Source: Diphasiastrum complanatum
Lineage: Eukaryota > Streptophyta > Lycopodiopsida > Lycopodiales > Lycopodiaceae
Direction of reading: 5' to 3'
NCBI GenBank assembly: GCA_029204225.1
Contig: CM055092.1
Coordinates: 45,082,087-45,146,086 of the forward strand
DNA length: 64,000 nt
In this document: in pieces, positions 9,808-21,564 of the stretch
How positions within the stretch are numbered: position 1 is the first letter of the stretch
Layout of the letters: every line of letters starts with the position of its first letter
Translations under genes and position numbers: made by a program
The notes under the pieces: generated by a model
What the model was told of the DNA's origin: nothing
What the model saw: only the letters and a program-made list of their open reading frames with translations
Database searches by the model: none

Positions 9808-11418
9808 TCATATTCCTGCCTTTCATCGTTTTTGCCAAGGCACCAATCAGTGCAGCCGAGCGAGCAAAATCAGTTCGAATATATTCAGTTTTTTAAGGAT
9901 GATTCGTTTAGACGTGCAAAGAAATTGACCGTTGTATTTCGATGAAAAGATATTAAGAGGCATGTTCAGACGAAGTCACATGCATGCATAGGAATAGATT
10001 ACCGAGTTTTTTTTGGGCGTTTGCTGACTCGAATGGTATATCGTAGACCGTCAACACGTGATTAAGAATTTCAAATATATATGATCAACCTACATTATCA
10101 ATGCTAAACTCCTGAAGTTTGTATCGCATACTTCCTGACTATATGCATTATTCTGATAGTCCTTGCATTATTTTGATAGTCCTTTCTGCTCTCCATTACC
10201 TTAATATCATTATGTCGTGACTCATCCTGAGCTTAATATCGCTATGTCTTATTTTTTTGTGTAAGTCTCAGAATTCAGTTGATTTTCAGGTATGAGAGCA
10301 GCTTGATGCCTTTCGCATGTTTTTTTTCTCTGGTATTGAAGACTACATACAATCAAGTGCCAATGTACAATTCTGGATGTCTTTTAGCTATCTAACTTGA
10401 ATGATCAGATATCTTAAAATGTGTCTTCATTGTATGTGAAAGAAAATCGAATATGCGAAAGTGGTCCCATAAAAAATTAACGAGTTTGTAGATCAATTCC
10501 AAATACTATGATATCTTAGCATTATGCCATATTTATTGATGTTCCTTGACAGGCAATAATAACAATTACCTAACAAGATATCAGGTAGAGTGAAGTGAAT
10601 ACATGTATTTCTCATCCAACCAAGAGAACCAATCTCACAATGAAGATATATCCAAGGAACTTTTGATTAGTTCCTACATAGGAAAAATGTCAAATTTTCT
10701 AGTTTCGCACGAGTTTTCCTAGTTAAAATGTGGATTTGGACACCCTTCTAACTACGAAACCTTTTTTCGTAGTTAGAAAATGCATGTGCATCACTTCAGT
10801 CTAGGAAAAACCCTTAATATCCTAGGTACATTTCTACCAATTTTAACTAGGAAAACTTTTTCCTAGTTACAAAATGTATGTCTATAATATTTTATTCTCT
10901 GAATACATTTTGAATTAAAAAAATAGTTTTATTCGATATTATAATCCCACTCATATTTCTAAGGTAGACCCTATCCTCATTAACATTAAATAGCAACAAG
11001 GTTGTATTTTTTTCAGCATTTTTATAACATGGGCATCTAGTTCGAGTTCTTGCCAAAAAAAAAAAAATTCAACTTAACACAAAACCTATCAGAAAAATTA
11101 TAGGCTTTTGAGCAACTCATGGGCCAAAAGCCTACTGATTCTATAAGGAGAAGTCTCAAAAAAATTTCTTTCAAGGAGGCTCAAATTTTTATACAAAGCT
11201 TAATAAGACATCTGTCCTTTTTCCTTAGGATTTTGATTGATTCACACTTTGGGTCTGTGTTTGGTAAAGCCAGCAAAGTATAGGAACAGAGCCGACATCT
11301 TTCTCCAAAGGCTATCTTTGTGAAAAACTTACAACAAGTTGACATTTAAAAAATCGACGTCTTTTTTTAAATGCAGGAAAAAAAAAATTATTGTTTTTAG
11401 ATGCAAGAAATGTATGTA
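9808..11418. other. intergenic DNA with two perfect-looking palindromes
   Basis: No gene recognised. The first few hundred bases probably hold the 3' UTR of the peptide gene. Two hairpin-forming palindromes stand out: CTAACTACGAAAC...CGTAGTTAG at 10748-10776 and TAACTAGGAAAA...TTCCTAGTTA at 10844-10869, with related TCTAGGAAAAA words between them. This could be the end of an unrecognised DNA transposon. A 13-base A run lies near 11055. Confidence 0.5.
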
Positions 11419-11677
11419 TGTTATAAATCAATGATAAACTTCATTGTTACACTTCCTAGTTACTGTTTATATGTACTTTATTACTAGCTGTAACTAGTCA
11501 TAGGCTAGTCTAGTGGTCTACTCCTAGGTTCTCCCTCTCTATCAGGGTTCAGGGTTTATATGTACATTTTACATTCAGTATGAGTTAGTGTGATTGAGTG
11601 ATATTACGTGTTCTTCTTCCGCCTCCCTACTTGGTGATTGCTTATGGTGAATGCTTGATGTTGCATATCTAATAACA
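11419..11677 (+). repeat. 5' LTR of element A
   Basis: Starts TGTTATAAATCAATG and ends CTAATAACA, directly before the primer site TGGTATCAGAGC. It matches the 3' LTR at 22274-22537 through its whole length apart from scattered substitutions and a short indel near the end. Confidence 0.9.
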
Positions 11678-12189
11678 TGGTATCAGAGCTACGATAGTCA
11701 TGCGCGCCTGATCAGTGGATACAGCTTGTCACAGGCTCCGCAATGAAGTGAGAAAGTCCTTCACAGGAGGTGAAAGCTTGGAGAGACAAAAAAAAATGGC
11801 TGGAAGAAATCCTTCTTGATGTATTTTGCAGGTTTTGGAGCTCATAGTTATTAGTGGGGAATGAAGACACAGTCCCGGAGGCATCGGAAAGGCCAGGGCA
11901 GCATCAGACAGATTGAAAATCTGTTGAGTGGGAAAAGTTTTACAATTTTTGTTTAGTCCTTGTGAAAAGTGTCATTTGTCAGAGAGTTGTGCCAAGAAAT
12001 CTCTCATTTGTTTGTTTGGGGTACTGCAAATCACACCAAACAGTGTCTAGTACTGCCATTTAGAGCTTTGAGGCTTCATACCTTTCACATTACTGATATT
12101 TGTCTGTTTGAACGATCACTCGTTCGAAATCTAAGAAAAGAGAAATCTGGAATATTCCCTCTGAAAGTTCTTATATTCTCTCTTTTTTC

Positions 12190-12430
12190 CGTACCAATAT
12201 CGGATCCAAGCGCGCTAGCTGAAGAGAAACTCGAGCAGTCGTACTTCCGCGCTCCAGTCCGATATTGTCCATACCGATATCGGATCCAAGCGCACGAGCT
12301 AAAGAAAATTCCGAGCAATTGTACATCCGTGCTCCAGTCCGATATCGCATGCTCCAATATCGGATCCACGCACACAAGTTAAAGAGGATCCTGAGCAGCC
12401 GTACTTTCGCGCTCCATTCCGATATCAGGT
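12190..12430 (+). repeat. three 80-base tandem repeats in the leader of element A
   Basis: Three units each begin with (A/G)ATATCGGATCCA(A/C)GC, starting near 12194, 12274 and 12354, and contain GAGCAG(T/C)CGTACTT and GCGCTCCA(G/T)TCCGATAT. They lie between the primer site and the gag start, and may act on transcription or packaging; that role is inferred. Open frames here on both strands are products of the repeat. Confidence 0.8.
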
Positions 12431-12498
12431 GTATAACCAGAAAAATATACAGTTCTATGGTGTGATAAATTAATTGATCCGGACTCATCTGTTCAGTA

Positions 12499-13713
12499 AT
12501 GGCAACTCTAAGCGAGAGTTTCCTCAATGAGTCAAGCAAATTGGAAGGAGCCGGCAACTATGCAGTTTGGAAATTCAAACTGAAAATTTTTTGATGGAAA
12601 ATGGGCTATGGGAGATTGTGACAGGTGAAGAGACAAGGCCAGTGATTGAAGAAGATCAGGGGGCATTTGACAGGGGAAAACGGAAAGCACAAAATGTCAT
12701 CAACTTATCAGTTAGAGATGCAATTATTCCCTACATTTCGGATTCAGAAGGACCAAAAGAAACATGGGATACATTGAAGGCATTGTTTGAGACCACAAAC
12801 ACATCTCAAGTGCTATTCTTGAAGACGAAGCTGCACACATTGCGGATGGATGATGGTGCAACTGTTGCTGATCACCTACTGAAGATCAAAGAGATTCGTG
12901 ACCAATTAGCAGCAGTTGGAGAGCGAGTACAGGATCGTGAGATCATGCAGTTGACATTGAATAGTTTGCGCGAGTCACATCAAATGTTTGTGACAAGTAT
13001 AGCCACACGAGAAAATCTTCCAACCTATGAAGAGTTAGGTGGATTGCTTTTGCAGAAAGAACAACGTCAAGAGAACTTGAGTCATCGTAACAGGGGATTT
13101 GGCAGATTTGGTCATGGAAGACATCAATCAAGAGGTGGAAACTCATATCATGGATCGTTCCAACAATTTCAAGAACAATCCAATGATGGCCCAAATCGAG
13201 GCAATTGGAATCAAGGCCGAGATCAAGGATGCGACTATTCCAAGCAAAATAAACCTGGAAATTGTAGGTATTGCAACAAACCTGGCCATTGGGAGCGTGA
13301 ATGCTTCAAGAAACAGAAGGAGATAGAACAAAGAAAAGACAAATGGCAAGCGGGCAATTATGCTGATCAACATCAATTTGATGATGATTATTATGAAGAC
13401 AATTATGCTGATCAACATCAATACGATGATGATCAATATGAAGATGATATAGGTAAGAGTTCAAACTTGTTCATTACAGCATTAAGAACAAGTGATGAAG
13501 CCAAGGATACCTGGTACATTGATAGTGGTGCATCTAAGCACATGAATTCAAGGAAAGAGTGGTTTTTCAGAACTCAAGGAAACTCACAATGGTGATGAAG
13601 TTGGACAAGCCGATGGCAAATTGCTATTTGTTAAAGGAGTTGGAGTGGGTACCAGTGAAGTTAGCCAACGGGAAGATAAAACAGATAAGCAATGTGCAAT
13701 ATGTACACGGCTT
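12499..13713 (+). pseudogene. gag and protease of element A, frameshifted
   Basis: The natural start is ATG at 12499 (MATLSESFLNESSKLEGAGN). That frame ends at a TGA at 12592, and the gag continues in another frame from about 12567 to 13595. The capsid region (Copia UBN2 type) runs to about 13060. A basic linker and the zinc knuckle CRYCNKPGHWEREC (CX2CX4HX4C) follow. At 13357-13445 an acidic stretch is repeated in tandem (NYADQHQ(F/Y)DDD). The protease motif is DSGASKHM (about 13520). A second frameshift near 13560 moves the protease body (PVKLANGKIKQISNVQYV) to the frame ending at 13713, where element B is inserted. Confidence 0.85.
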
Positions 13714-14578
13714 TGTGAAATTTCAGAGAAATAAAGACCAAGAATGGATCTACATCAGATCCTCAAGAGGTTTTGGAAGCTAGATTACATGATCTACTAA
13801 TCAACCAATGATTAGATCTAGAATTAGATCAATTCCCCATCAAAAATCTAGCAAGAACAACAAGCAAATGATTAAACTTGAGACCTACTGCCTTCACACG
13901 TGTGAAGAACAGTACCTGTACGGAATTACAGCAGAGAGTGAAGTACACAAGTGTTAGAAAGCAATAGAACCATAAAATCACAACACAAATATGAGAATAC
14001 TCAAGATATGCCTCCAAAACCAAGATCTTGCCTCATTGATTTCTCAAAGTGGATCCATCATGGATTAAATACAAAAATCATCATACTCTCTCTCTAAGAC
14101 ACTTCCAGCACGTGTGAGACAGGTCATAGTGCTTATCCATATCCACTTTGGCTAAGATTCCATTAATTTGCCACATCATCATTGGTGGCTAGTGTTGACC
14201 TTCTAGATTCCTACAAATTAGGAGATAGGTCCTACAATCTAGGAGATTTGACTTTTGACATGTATGAAATCTATATACAATGGATCTGAACTTTCTATAT
14301 GATATTTCACACGTGGGAGACCACTCCTACCCATGTGATATAGCATTTTCTACCACTAGAATGGTGCCAAGTGTCATAATACTACTAAACTAGTTTTTGG
14401 CCAATTTAGCCACTAGTTTCCAATTTAAATGATATGTACAACATTTATGATCTATCTAAATGACTTAGGCATAGATTTCACACGTGGGAACAGGCTCCAC
14501 ACATGTCTAATGATGATAGGTACAAGTCATTATGGTATTTACAAGATTTAACCAAGTTAGCTTTTGCCAATTTTAACA
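13714..14578 (-). repeat. 3' LTR of element B (left end)
   Basis: 865 bases, TGTGAAATTT...TTTTAACA on the plus strand. It contains four CACGTG-type cores, one of them inside the palindrome TTCACACGTGTGAA at 13893-13906. Confidence 0.95.
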
Positions 14579-14695
14579 CTCCTCCTCAAAACTAACTTGA
14601 TACATCTATGGTACATCTATTTACAACACTTAAGGCTGATCATTGCAGGTTCATAGGTGTGAAGATCAGCCAATGAGTTTGATGAAGATCCAAGA

Positions 14696-16534
14696 TCACC
14701 ATATCCATGATAGTGCCTCCTTGATGTTGACTTCTTTGATGAACTTGAGAGCTTTGCACCACTTGATCACTTTTTCCATTGATTTGTTCCATCCTTGAAA
14801 CATATGGTTGATCCAAAAGCTCAAAAATAGCTGAAATTCCATGAGAAAATAAAGAGTCCTTCTTGACTCATAAGGATCACAAAGATCCAACATCATGTTA
14901 CCAAGATCTCGAGAATTTGGCTCATCAACATTGGCAAGACTATGCATGCTATAATAACCAAGAGTTCGCATCATATCTTCATGCTTGATTTCCATTCTAA
15001 TCTCAGATCTAATGAGGCTAAATACTTTATTATGGAGATAAGTGTCCTTAGAGGATGATTCACTTACTCTCATAAAGAGTTTACAATTTGCCTCAATACA
15101 TGAAAAAAGACAAATTTTCATACTATGAATGAGCAAATCACTCTTGCTCTTGCAAGATTCAAGAGCATACATTTGATGAAATAACCATTTGCTTTCTAAT
15201 TGATCTAAAATCAATTTGAAATCATTAAGAACATCAACTATGTTCTCAAGAGAGACACCATACTCAACTAGTATTGCTTTACTCCAACTTTGAGTTGCAA
15301 AAGTCTCACCAAAGCAAATTGATTCACCAAATGACATATGAGAAGAAAGCATAAGATCTATACCACTTGAAATGTGCTCCTCTTTCCCTTGAAATGTGAG
15401 CCATATGAGCTCAACCATGTCTCTTGATATTCTTCTTGGAATCATAACTTGAGAAGGACTCTCCTCCTCAATCCTTGGCACACTTGAACCTTGAGATGAC
15501 TCCTTAACATCAACTTCTTGGTGCTCCTCCTTGATGAAAATCCGAGACCTCCATGTCTCATAATGATCACAATAAACATGACCATACATTGTGCACTTTC
15601 TATGATCAACAATATTACTTATGCTAGAACCATAAGTCCAAAAATCACCACAACTTGACATGATTTTTCTAATATTGAAATCAAGAACTATTTCCATCTC
15701 AATAAGGCTAACTACTTGCTTATGGATATAAGTGTCCACTTTGGATGCTTCACTTATTCTCATAAGAAGTTTACAACTTGCCTTTAAAATTGAAAATTTA
15801 CAACTTTCAACATTATGAATGAACACATCATTCATGATCTTATTGAAACCAAAAGAAAATACATCATGAAGACATTTCCATTTCCTTGTCTTTATACTCA
15901 ATGTAAGTTTACAAGGAAAACATGCTTTGCTATCTATTAAGGCATCACACTCAACTAGTATTGCCTTAATCCACATTTGAGATACAAAAATCTCTTCAAA
16001 GCAAAATAGTTCTTCAAAAGATGTCATGAGAGCATAAATGGAACTATTTTCATTTTGTGATTGCTCCTCCTTAATTTTGCTTGGTTTCTCTTGGATCATA
16101 ACAATAACTTTGAACTTATCCAAAGTTCCAAACAAAATGCTTTCCAAGAACATGAAATAAATCCAAGTGACATTCATGAAAGAAACATCTTTCTTTGCAT
16201 CTTGAACCAAACAATGCACTTCCAAATGAAAAACTTCTAGAGGTTTGAAATGTGTGGTGATGGATTTTTGAAGACAACTCTTGTAAGTCCTTGTGAGACT
16301 CCAAGCCTCATGCATCTTTCCACAAAGGAAACACATTTCCTTAGATTTGTCCTTCTTGCCTTTGCATTTTGCACTTGAATCTCCATCCTTCACCTCGGCC
16401 CCCTTGCTTTGGTTCTCCTTGGATGGATTGGTCTTCATTTTGTAGCATCTTGAGACAAAATGATCTCTCTTGCCACAAAGGTTGCATTTAGGATCCTTAC
16501 TTGCCTCCAATAGGTTGCCACCTATTGATGCCAT
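14696..16534 (-). CDS. element B protein: zinc knuckle plus duplicated pol-derived region
   Basis: I place the start at 16534 (MASIGGNLLEASKD) because it aligns with the gag starts of C (MASNGGIMLESSERL) and D (MASINAYLLDTNERL). The frame is open for another 59 codons upstream. The 612-residue protein jumps from these 12 residues straight to a zinc knuckle, CNLCGKRDHFVSRC (CX2CX4HX4C, residues 17-30), so the capsid domain is missing. A basic linker and a broken second knuckle (CFLCGKMHEAW) follow. The remainder contains two diverged copies of one block, each with a motif like SQMWIKAILVE or TQSWSKAILVE. This corresponds to the Copia segment between integrase and RT (SKEWYKAMLDE in D). The block then repeats as CKLLMRISEAS...DTYIHK and CKLFMRVSESS...DTYLHN. 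The stretch PRRISRDMVELIWLTFQGK resembles the integrase tail of D. No integrase or RT catalytic residues are present. The long open frame in a young element suggests a retained function, perhaps RNA binding. Confidence 0.75.
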   Translation of the reverse strand: MASIGGNLLEASKDPKCNLCGKRDHFVSRCYKMKTNPSKENQSKGAEVKDGDSSAKCKGKKDKSKEMCFLCGKMHEAWSLTRTYKSCLQKSITTHFKPLEVFHLEVHCLVQDAKKDVSFMNVTWIYFMFLESILFGTLDKFKVIVMIQEKPSKIKEEQSQNENSSIYALMTSFEELFCFEEIFVSQMWIKAILVECDALIDSKACFPCKLTLSIKTRKWKCLHDVFSFGFNKIMNDVFIHNVESCKFSILKASCKLLMRISEASKVDTYIHKQVVSLIEMEIVLDFNIRKIMSSCGDFWTYGSSISNIVDHRKCTMYGHVYCDHYETWRSRIFIKEEHQEVDVKESSQGSSVPRIEEESPSQVMIPRRISRDMVELIWLTFQGKEEHISSGIDLMLSSHMSFGESICFGETFATQSWSKAILVEYGVSLENIVDVLNDFKLILDQLESKWLFHQMYALESCKSKSDLLIHSMKICLFSCIEANCKLFMRVSESSSKDTYLHNKVFSLIRSEIRMEIKHEDMMRTLGYYSMHSLANVDEPNSRDLGNMMLDLCDPYESRRTLYFLMEFQLFLSFWINHMFQGWNKSMEKVIKWCKALKFIKEVNIKEALSWIW

Positions 16535-16734
16535 GATGAGGAAGTAAAACTTTGTGATATGACTTTTCAAAATGTAATTTGTGACTCTCAAGAAACTAGA
16601 TTTGAACACATTCAACAATCTAGAAGGATCTACACAAGACAAATTTTGAATCATATCTCTTTTCAACCTAGTCAATTGAAAACTAATTTTTGCTTTGATC
16701 ACTAAGACCAAAGCACTCTATCAAATCACAAAAA

Positions 16735-17720
16735 TCAGATTCAAACACCCCTATTGGACTCAACAAACACCAATGACTCTTTCTTTTGAGAGTTGGAATG
16801 GATTTGAAAAGATTTGACTCCTAGATTTTTCTTTTCTCTTGACTAGTTCACTCAACTTTTGATATTCTTGAACAAAGGATGGGTTTTGTTTCAAATACTT
16901 GAAAATCAAACTCAATCACTTCTTTTGGACTCACTCTTGACCCAAATAATCTCACTCTTAAGATTTTGATTGAATTTGATTTGATTTGACAACAAATTAA
17001 ACCACTAACTTTCACAAAAAAAAAAAAAATGATCTACACTAGATCACATAAACTTGACATGTATACTTGATTCAAACACACAAAGATCAGATCCAATCAC
17101 GCCTTTTGGAATCCTCTTGACCCAAATAATCTCACTCTTGAGATTTGGAATGGACATGAAATGGTTTGATAACAATCTATGTCAATAATTTTTCACCAAG
17201 CTTAAAAATTAGACATCTAGAGATTCACAAAGATCCCAACCATGTATGAACACTCAAATATGGACTCCTCCTTGTTCTATACTCCCAATGGGATCACAAC
17301 TTGACCCTCACCCTCTCACAAAGAAAGTTGAATTAGAACTTATTTGAGTTTCATACATACAATGTCGAATTGTGCTCAAAAATTGAATTCATTCACCCCT
17401 ATTGGACTCCACCAAGTACCAATGACTCTACCTCTTTAGAGTTGGAATGAAATTCAAAAATGTGATACTTCTCTCTCACTAAGATATGTGCTTACAAAGA
17501 GCTAATGCCACTTAGCAAGATTTGATCACAATGAAGGAGACAATTTTTCCACCAAAGTCAAGAAATGAGTTACTAGAACTTGCCCTCTACAAAGGAAGGA
17601 ACTCTTAGGATTTTTGGATCAAACACTACACATGTGACTTACACACCTCTATGACTCTCTTTCAAGCCAAACAAAACTCAACTCTTTGAGTAGGAGTGGA
17701 ACAATGTGACTTAGATCTCA
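16735..17720 (-). repeat. diverged repeats in the leader of element B
   Basis: About five units, at roughly 16740, 16905, 17095, 17390 and 17645, share plus-strand words such as CACCCCTATTGGACTC, CCAATGACTCT, CTCTTGACCCAAATAATCTC and GAGTTGGAATGGA. Spacing is 165-300 bases. They lie between primer site and ORF. A poly(A) run (13 A) is at about 17018. Confidence 0.65.
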
Positions 17721-18559
17721 AAAATCACTTCTAGAACTCTCCAACAATGCTTATCACTTGTATTGGTAGATTTTGCCTTTATGAGTGTTTGTGCTCTAGA
17801 AATTCACTTAAGATTTCACTTGGAGGACTTATCCAAGGCTGACTTCTAGCACTTAGATGCTTCTAGTCTCAACCCTTTCACTCTTGAACACATCTAGAGT
17901 GAAGATACAATGGATTTCAATCTCTTCCCTTGCAAATCACTCCTTAATCTATGGTTTTTGGCAATCTTTCACTCTCAACTTTAATGCACACCCAAAGCAT
18001 ATGAAGATCAGCTTTAATGTACTGTAATAAAGATTCAAATCATCTATATGATTGATCTATACCAAGAACAAATCAAAGGAATAGAAACAATGCATTACAA
18101 AGCTTGAAAAATGCACTAGATTGACTAGTTTTGGGTGTATGAGGCATTAAATGCACCAAAACTGAATTTTATTGCTCATAACAGGTTATGTACGGCCTCA
18201 CACGTGTGTTAAGTACACATGAAGCCCACAAAAATATTTGGTACAAATATAATGATTCTATCTATCTATTCAAACTCGCTACCTCAAGATTAGCTAGTTT
18301 CCAAAAAACCTGCTAGTTTGGGTGTATGAGTAAGATATAGCATCAAACTGAAAAATATAGCTCCAAAACTGGTACTGTACGTCCTCACACGTGTGAAGAG
18401 TAACCCTGCATCCCACAACCAAGTTTGATGCACAAATATCAAGGCTAACTAACTCTTCAAACTCGCCCACTCAAGATTAGTGAGTTTTCTCAAAAAACTT
18501 GCCAATCTGGGTGTTGTTTAGATCAATGCTTTAATCTCTTGTACTTGGCTCTGATACCA

Positions 18560-19424
18560 TGTGAAATTTCAGAGAAATAAAGACCAAGAATGGATCTACA
18601 TCAGATCCTCAAGAGGTTTTGGAAGCTAGATTACATGATCTACTAATCAACCAATGATTAGATCTAGAATTAGATCAATTCCCCATCAAAAATCTAGCAA
18701 GAACAACAAGCAAATGATTAAACTTGAGACCTACTGCCTTCACACGTGTGAAGAACAGTACCTGTACGGAATTACAGCAGAGAGTGAAGTACACAAGTGT
18801 TAGAAAGCAATAGAACCATAAAATCACAACACAAATATGAGAATACTCAAGATATGCCTCCAAAACCAAGATCTTGCCTCATTGATTTCTCAAAGTGGAT
18901 CCATCATGGATTAAATACAAAAATCATCATACTCTCTCTCTAAGACACTTACAGCACGTGTGAGACAGGTCATAGTGCTTATCCATATCCACTTTGGCTA
19001 AGATTCCATTAATTTGCCACATCATCATTGGTGGCTAGTGTTGACCTTCTAGATTCCTACAAATTAGGAGATAGGTCCTACAATCTAGGAGATTTGACTT
19101 TTGACATGTATGAAATCTATATACAATGGATCTGAACTTTCTATATGATATTTCACACGTGGGAGACCACTCCTACCCATGTGATATAGCATTTTCTACC
19201 ACTAGAATGGTGCCAAGTGTCATAATACTACTAAACTAGTTTTTGGCCAATTTAGCCACTAGTTTCCAATTTAAATGATATGTACAACATTTATGATCTA
19301 TCTAAATGACTTAGGCATAGATTTCACACGTGGGAACAGGCTCCACACATGTCTAATGATGATAGGTACAAGTCATTATGGTATTTACAAGATTTAACCA
19401 AGTTAGCTTTTGCCAATTTTAACA
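18560..19424 (-). repeat. 5' LTR of element B (right end)
   Basis: 865 bases, nearly identical to the left copy. The one difference I see is CTTCCAGCACG against CTTACAGCACG. The primer-binding site abuts it at 18547-18559. In the adjoining leader two further CACACGTGTG words occur near 18200 and 18388. Confidence 0.95.
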
Positions 19425-19429
19425 GGCTT

Positions 19430-20065
19430 AGCTAACAATCCACTATCTGTTGGGACGATGGCTGATCAACAATTCAAGGTTGAGTTTGACAATGACAAAT
19501 TTCTTGTCAAAGACATCAAGAATCACTACAAAGTGATTGCTACAGGAGCTAGAGTCAACGGGAATCGACTCTACAAATTGAATGCGAGATCTTTTTCTCA
19601 AGCTATAGTAAGCACGATTGATAGTCGAAGTGATCTTTGGCATCAACGATTGGTCATAGTGCTCAAACTTTACAGATTCTCAAAAGAGGTAATCTAGTTA
19701 TAGGATTGCCTGATATTTCTTTTGAAGAAAAAAATTGTGAAGGTTGCATTTTGGGAAAACAACACAAAGAGAGGTTTCCCAAAAGTGGAGCAAGGAGAGC
19801 CAGTGGCATCATAGATCTTATCCACAATGATCTATGTGGACCTGTGCAGACTAGATCTCTTAGTGGCTACTATTACTTTATCACCTTCATTGATGATTAT
19901 AGCAAATGCATTTGGATTTATTTCATAAGCAAGAAATCAGATGCTTTTGCTAAGTTTAGGGAATTCAAGGCATTAGTTGAAAAGCAAACGGGATTTTGCA
20001 TCAAAACTTTGAGATCTGATGGAGGTGGTGAGTATTTTTCGACAAAATTTATTGATTTTTGCAAA
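19430..20065 (+). pseudogene. element A pol resumes: GAG-pre-integrase and N-terminal integrase
   Basis: Directly after the duplicated GGCTT the reading of A continues (LANNPLSVGTMADQQFKVEF) to LWHQR. A frameshift near 19655 moves it to the frame with the integrase zinc-binding C-x2-C (CEGCILGKQHKERF), the first catalytic Asp in HNDLCGP, and the second in LRSDGGGEY (about 20020). It stops at the left inversion breakpoint, the 8-base palindrome TTTGCAAA at 20058-20065. Confidence 0.85.
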
Positions 20066-21560
20066 GCTTCATGTTCACATCCATAGGTGTACTCAAAGGC
20101 TTACAATCCTGCATATTGAACTTATAAAGCAAATCTCGTGCATATTTGCTCTGTGTAAGAAAGACCACGTTTTCCTTTTGCCATACTTCAATGCCAAGAC
20201 AATAGTGCATCAATCCTAGATCGCTCATGTCAAAAGCATTGGAAAGATTTGATTTGATTTCATCAATTAAGCTCTCATTACTTCTTGTAATAATCAAATC
20301 ATCCACGTACAACACAATGAACACTATATCTGAATCTTGCCTTAGAATGTAAAGATTAGAATCAGCATCACTCTTTACCATTCCCCTTCGCTTAAAGTGT
20401 TCATCAATGCAAGAGTACCACGCCCGTGGTACTTGCTTCAATCCATAAATAGCTTTGTTGAGCTTACAAACAAGGTGCTCTCTCCCTGGTTCAATAAATC
20501 CTTGAGGTTGCACTAAGTACACCTCTTCATCCAGCACTCCATTAAGAAAAGCAGATTTAACATCCATTTGCTGGATCTTCCAACCATAGAAAGCATAAAT
20601 AGCAATGATAGAACGTATTTACCATCTTATCTATGAGTGCGAAGGTTTCCTCAAAATCAATACCTTTCTGCTGTTCAAATCCTCTCGCAACCAACCGTGC
20701 TTTGTATTTGTTGAGCTACCCATTAGCTCCATATTTGATCTTGTATATCCATTTGCAAGTGATAGGCGTCTTACCATCAGGTAGCTCAACCAAGTTCCAA
20801 GTCCTATTTTTTGATATAGCTTCCATTTCTGTTTCCATAGCTTCACGCCACTCCTCGTGCTCCTTTGCTTTATCAAAAGTTTTTGGTTCTTGAGCCTTGA
20901 GCACAGAATTTATTAGGGCTAGATTCATCTCTAATCTTGCAGGAGGTTTTCGATTTCTACTTGATCTTCTAAGCTCTCCTTGCTCACTAGATTCGGGAGT
21001 ATCTCCCTTCTTTGCACCATCTGTGACTGATAAGTACCATTTAGGTACTCTCTTGGGAATTTCAGCATCAGGCTTGCCTTTGTCCAATGGATTTTCTATA
21101 TCAAAATCCACTTCCTTCTTGACCTGTACTTTCGCTCCCTCATCAAAAGGTTCAGTGATTACTTCAGATTGTTCACCTCGGCCCATCTCGTCAAATGTAG
21201 CATCCCTAGAAATTACAAGCTTTTGTGCATTTGTGTCATACATCCTGTATGCCTTGGCCTTCTCATCATATCCAAGGAAAATACACCTGATAGATTTTGC
21301 ATCCAATTTCCTTCGTTTCTCATCAGGAATATGAGCATAAGCATCACAACCAAATACTCTCAAATGAGAAATATTAGGTTTCTTTCCAGTAATAGCTTCA
21401 TGAGGTGTCTTACCTTCCACAAATTTTGTAGGACACCGATTTAGGATGTGCGTAGCTATGCTACAAGCTTCTGCCCAAAAGGTGTTTGGCAGACCCTTTG
21501 CAATTCCATTTTGTTGTGGTGAATAAGGTGTTGTAGTCTGCCTCTTGATCCCTTGATCTG
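20060..21560 (-). pseudogene. inverted segment of element A: integrase end and reverse transcriptase
   Basis: Read on the minus strand from about 21560 down, this is the missing middle of A. It holds the integrase end (YSPQQNG, and GKTPHEAITGKKPNISHLRV at about 21415), the linker with RRSSRNRKPPARLEMNLALI, and the RT start (EEWREAMETEMEAISKNRTW, CKWIYKIKYGANG). After a frameshift near 20710 it continues with the RT core (MDVKSAFLNGVLDEEVYL, YGLKQVPRAWYS, VLYVDDLIITRSN) to CKPLSTPMDVNMKLCK at 20065. The gene on either side is on the plus strand, so the segment has flipped within the element. The left breakpoint is the palindrome TTTGCAAA, present in both the integrase and the RT sequence. Confidence 0.88.
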
Positions 21561-21564
21561 CATA

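Larger units (their letters stand above)
13714..19424 (-). mobile_element. non-autonomous LTR retrotransposon B nested in element A
   Basis: Two 865-base LTRs (13714-14578 and 18560-19424) differ at about one position. The insertion made a perfect 5-base duplication GGCTT (13709-13713 and 19425-19429) inside the pol gene of A, which resumes cleanly afterwards. The primer site TGGTATCAGAGCC, read on the minus strand, adjoins the right LTR (18547-18559), so B lies in opposite orientation to A. B has a long leader (16535-18546) and a single open frame, but no integrase, RT or RNase H. Its LTR ends (TGTTAAAATT at the start, TTTCACA at the finish) and the shared palindrome TTCACACGTGTGAA link it to elements C and D. 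Inference: a young non-autonomous element moved by enzymes of a C/D-like relative. Confidence 0.92.
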
